From an uncultured Campylobacter sp. (lineage in GTDB: Bacteria; Campylobacterota; Campylobacteria; Campylobacterales; Campylobacteraceae), in the NCBI GenBank assembly GCA_938046705.1, contig CALIWP010000086.1, positions 1 through 8,648 on the forward strand: a stretch of 8,648 nt of DNA, read 5' to 3'. The position numbers and the translations under genes were made by a program. This document shows, piece by piece, positions 7,163 through 8,648 of this stretch (its first letter is position 1; every line of letters begins with the position of its first letter). The notes under the pieces were generated by a model, which saw nothing but the letters and a program-made list of their open reading frames with translations, did no database searches and was not told where the DNA came from.

Positions 7163-8467
7163 TTAGTCGCTTTTCGTATCGTTAAAAAATTTATAAAAAA
7201 AGCCTTCTTTATTTACCTGTTTCGTGCGGCTGATAGCTAGAGCGCCGCTTGGTACGTCGCTAGTTACGGTGCTTCCCGCGGCGATTAGCACGTCGTCGCC
7301 GACTTTTACGGGGGCTACTAGCTGCGTATCAGAGCCGATAAAGACGTTTTTGCCGATTATCGTTTTATGTTTGGCTTTGCCGTCGTAGTTGCACGTGATA
7401 GTGCCGCAGCCTACGTTTGTGCCGCTGCCTATCTCGCAGTCGCCAAGATAGCTTAGGTGGCCTGCTTTGACTCCGTTTAGCCTGGCTGCTTTGAGCTCGA
7501 CGAAATTTCCGATGTGGGTGTTTTTGATCTCGCATTTTGGGCGTATGTGCGCGAGCGGGCCGACGTCCGAGTCCTCGATGACGGAGTTTTCTACGACCGA
7601 GCCGCTTTTGATGACGGAGTTTTTGATGACGCACTCTCCGATGACGCTTACGTTTTCTTCGATGACGCATTCGCCTTCAAATTTGGCTCTAGAGTCGATA
7701 TATACGCTATTTGGTAGCCGTATGAGTACGCCGCTTTTCATCAAATTTTTCTTGATTTCGTCCTGCATCAAATTTTGGGCGATACTGAGCTGAAATTTAT
7801 CGTTTATGCCCATGAAATTTTGCTCTTCGACGCTGATGGCCCAGCACTTTAGACCGCGCTCGTTTGCGATTTTGATCGCGTCGGTTAGGTAGAATTCTTT
7901 CTGCGAGTTTTCGTTGCCGATGAGAGGCAAAATCTCGCGCAAAACTTCGCTTTTAAAGCAGTAGCAGCCGGCGTTTGCGCTTTTTATCATTTTTTGCGTC
8001 TCGGTCGCGTCTTTTTGCTCGACGATGGCCTCGACTTTACCGTTATTTACGATCACGCGGCCGTATCCGTACGGGTCTGCCGCCTTAAAAACGCTTAGCG
8101 AGATGTCTGAGTTGCCCGCGCTTAGGCGGATCAAGTCGTTGGTTTTGATAAGCGGCATATCTCCGCACAAAATCAGCGTTTTTTCGCTATTTAGCGGGAT
8201 GTTTTTTAGCGCGCCCGCAGTGCCAGGGAACTCTTTTAAATTTTGTTCGTAAATTTTAGTTTGAGGGAAAATTTCTTTGATTTTGGCTTCGACGAGTTCT
8301 TTTTGATAGCTCAAAACTACGCTCACGTCGCTACTGATCTCGTAAGCTTTGCGTAAAATATGTATGATCATCGGCTCTCCGCAAAGCTCGAAAAGCACCT
8401 TTGGTTTAGTTGATTTCATCCTCGTGCCAAGCCCCGCGGCAAGCACCACTACGCCGATATCGCTCAT
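7163..8467 (-). CDS. glmU: Bifunctional GlmU: N-acetylglucosamine-1-P uridyltransferase / glucosamine-1-P acetyltransferase
   Basis: GlmU acetylates glucosamine-1-phosphate and then couples it to UTP, giving UDP-GlcNAc for peptidoglycan, LOS and protein glycans. The N-terminal uridyltransferase domain has LAAGLGTRMKSTKPKVL (residues 9-25, K23), the metal-binding Asp103 in CGDMPL, and Asn222-Asp223 in MGINDKF. From about residue 245 the protein is a left-handed beta helix of hexapeptide repeats (ECVIEENVSVIG and onwards), with acetyltransferase His337 in VKAGHLSYLGD and GCGTITCNYDG. I chose the ATG at 8465-8467 (434 aa), because AAGGA lies 6 nt upstream and the protein then begins MSDIGVVVLAAG as in relatives. 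A TTG at 8545 in the same frame would add 26 residues with no homology and would include the probable promoter. It is the first gene of group A. Confidence 0.97.
   Translation of the reverse strand: MSDIGVVVLAAGLGTRMKSTKPKVLFELCGEPMIIHILRKAYEISSDVSVVLSYQKELVEAKIKEIFPQTKIYEQNLKEFPGTAGALKNIPLNSEKTLILCGDMPLIKTNDLIRLSAGNSDISLSVFKAADPYGYGRVIVNNGKVEAIVEQKDATETQKMIKSANAGCYCFKSEVLREILPLIGNENSQKEFYLTDAIKIANERGLKCWAISVEEQNFMGINDKFQLSIAQNLMQDEIKKNLMKSGVLIRLPNSVYIDSRAKFEGECVIEENVSVIGECVIKNSVIKSGSVVENSVIEDSDVGPLAHIRPKCEIKNTHIGNFVELKAARLNGVKAGHLSYLGDCEIGSGTNVGCGTITCNYDGKAKHKTIIGKNVFIGSDTQLVAPVKVGDDVLIAAGSTVTSDVPSGALAISRTKQVNKEGFFYKFFNDTKSD
7577..7667. repeat. Five GATGACG copies in the glmU beta-helix region
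   Basis: GATGACG occurs at 7577, 7610, 7625, 7640 and 7661 (plus strand), with spacings of 33, 15, 15 and 21 bases, all multiples of three. On the coding strand it reads as CGTCATC, giving the Val-Ile of successive hexapeptide turns. It is protein-driven, not a mobile or CRISPR-like repeat. Confidence 0.7.
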
Positions 8468-8473
8468 CTTTTT

Positions 8474-8478
8474 TCCTT
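8474..8478 (-). promoter_or_regulatory. Ribosome binding site deciding the glmU start
   Basis: AAGGA on the minus strand, 6 nt before the ATG at 8467, in an A-rich context. It supports this start over the upstream TTG at 8545. Confidence 0.75.
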
Positions 8479-8493
8479 GTTTAAATTTGAGCG

Positions 8494-8500
8494 ATTTTAT
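8494..8500 (-). promoter_or_regulatory. Candidate -10 element for glmU (group A)
   Basis: ATAAAAT on the minus strand (hexamer TAAAAT at 8494-8499) would start transcription near 8487, leaving a leader of roughly 20 nt that contains the AAGGA site. No clear -35 is visible, which is normal for Campylobacter sigma70 promoters. Confidence 0.45.
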
Positions 8501-8536
8501 CTCAAATTTGCTAAATGCGCGATTAATGCTTTTTGG

Positions 8537-8555
8537 ACTTAACAAATTCTTAAGT
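8537..8555. repeat. Inverted repeat ACTTAA-7-TTAAGT in the divergent promoter region
   Basis: ACTTAA (8537-8542) and TTAAGT (8550-8555) are perfect inverted arms with a 7-bp spacer, centred in the glmU divergent intergenic region. The right arm is also the upstream TTAAGT of the rightward promoter, so a protein bound here could act on that promoter. It is short, AT-rich, and may be only promoter sequence. Confidence 0.35.
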
Positions 8556-8570
8556 ATTAATCAATATAAT
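8549..8570 (+). promoter_or_regulatory. Near-consensus Campylobacter sigma70 promoter, reading right
   Basis: CTTAAGTATT (8549-8558) followed by TATAAT at 8565-8570 matches the Campylobacter vegetative pattern: a TTTAAGTnTT upstream block and a strong -10, with no classic -35. Start of transcription should be near 8577, about 40 nt ahead of the partial gene at 8616. Confidence 0.65.
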
Positions 8571-8615
8571 CACTAGTCTTAAAAATAATCAAAATCAAAA
8601 TTTAAAGGATGTTGC

Positions 8616-8648
8616 TTGCTTTCGTTTGTTAGAAAACTCTTAAGAAGA
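8616..8648 (+). CDS. Possible start of a divergent gene, cut by window end
   Basis: A TTG at 8616-8618 opens a frame reading LSFVRKLLRR after the initiator and running off the window. AAAGGA at 8604-8609 sits 6 nt upstream, and a strong promoter precedes it at 8549-8570. The ATG at 8609 closes at TAG after seven codons, and the third frame also closes, so only this frame fits. Eleven residues cannot identify the product. In C. jejuni, from memory, fliP lies divergent to glmU, but nothing visible here tests that. Confidence 0.4.
   Translation, partial: MLSFVRKLLRR

Noticed and set aside
7577..7667. Short regular repeats suggesting CRISPR or a tandem array
   Set aside because: Spacings are multiples of three and the units encode the Val-Ile positions of GlmU beta-helix turns.
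7365..7670. 101-aa Arg/His-rich open frame on the minus strand
   Set aside because: It lies inside glmU in another frame; its odd composition is a by-product of the repeated hexapeptide codons.
8468..8545. 26-residue N-terminal extension of GlmU from TTG
   Set aside because: It has no family similarity, contains the likely -10 element, and the ATG at 8467 has a well placed AAGGA.

Overview
The window looks like chromosome from a Campylobacter of the higher-GC group (the concisus/curvus/rectus/showae side of the genus). Three things suggest this: the gene order, the protein sequences, and a striking excess of the palindrome AAATTT (about 74 copies by hand count, against 3-4 expected by chance). 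From memory, glmU - coaBC - unknown gene - uppS - prepilin peptidase - LptF/G-type permease - truA is also the order in C. jejuni around Cj0821-Cj0827. The species is an inference; no rRNA or other marker is present.

Layout, left to right. The 3' end of ftsK (+ strand, 1-339) converges on a block of eight minus-strand genes. That block forms two tight groups. Group A (8467 down to 4606) is glmU - coaBC - unknown 226-aa protein - uppS, with junctions of 1 nt, a 4-bp overlap and 1 nt. Group B (4265 down to 528) is prepilin peptidase - LptF/LptG-family permease - truA - DUF3137-type membrane protein, with junctions of an 8-bp overlap, 0 nt and a 4-bp overlap. A 340-bp AAATTT-rich intergenic region separates the groups. 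At the right edge (8468-8648) is a divergent promoter region, with a near-consensus Campylobacter sigma70 promoter reading right towards a gene that is barely entered.

Functionally this is mostly core housekeeping. Group A supplies cell-envelope and cofactor precursors: UDP-GlcNAc (GlmU), 4'-phosphopantetheine (CoaBC) and undecaprenyl diphosphate (UppS). Group B handles envelope traffic (prepilin/pseudopilin processing and lipopolysaccharide or lipooligosaccharide export) and tRNA pseudouridylation. I see no tRNA, rRNA, CRISPR array, insertion sequence, prophage or defence system.

The most interesting signal is the AAATTT motif. It is one form of RAATTY, the motif whose methylation by CtsM marks DNA as transformable in C. 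jejuni. It is densest in an extra ~70-residue segment inside TruA and in the uppS-prepilin peptidase gap, and absent from about 1 kb of permease and peptidase coding sequence. Two genes, uppS and glmU, need start sites shorter than their longest open frames.
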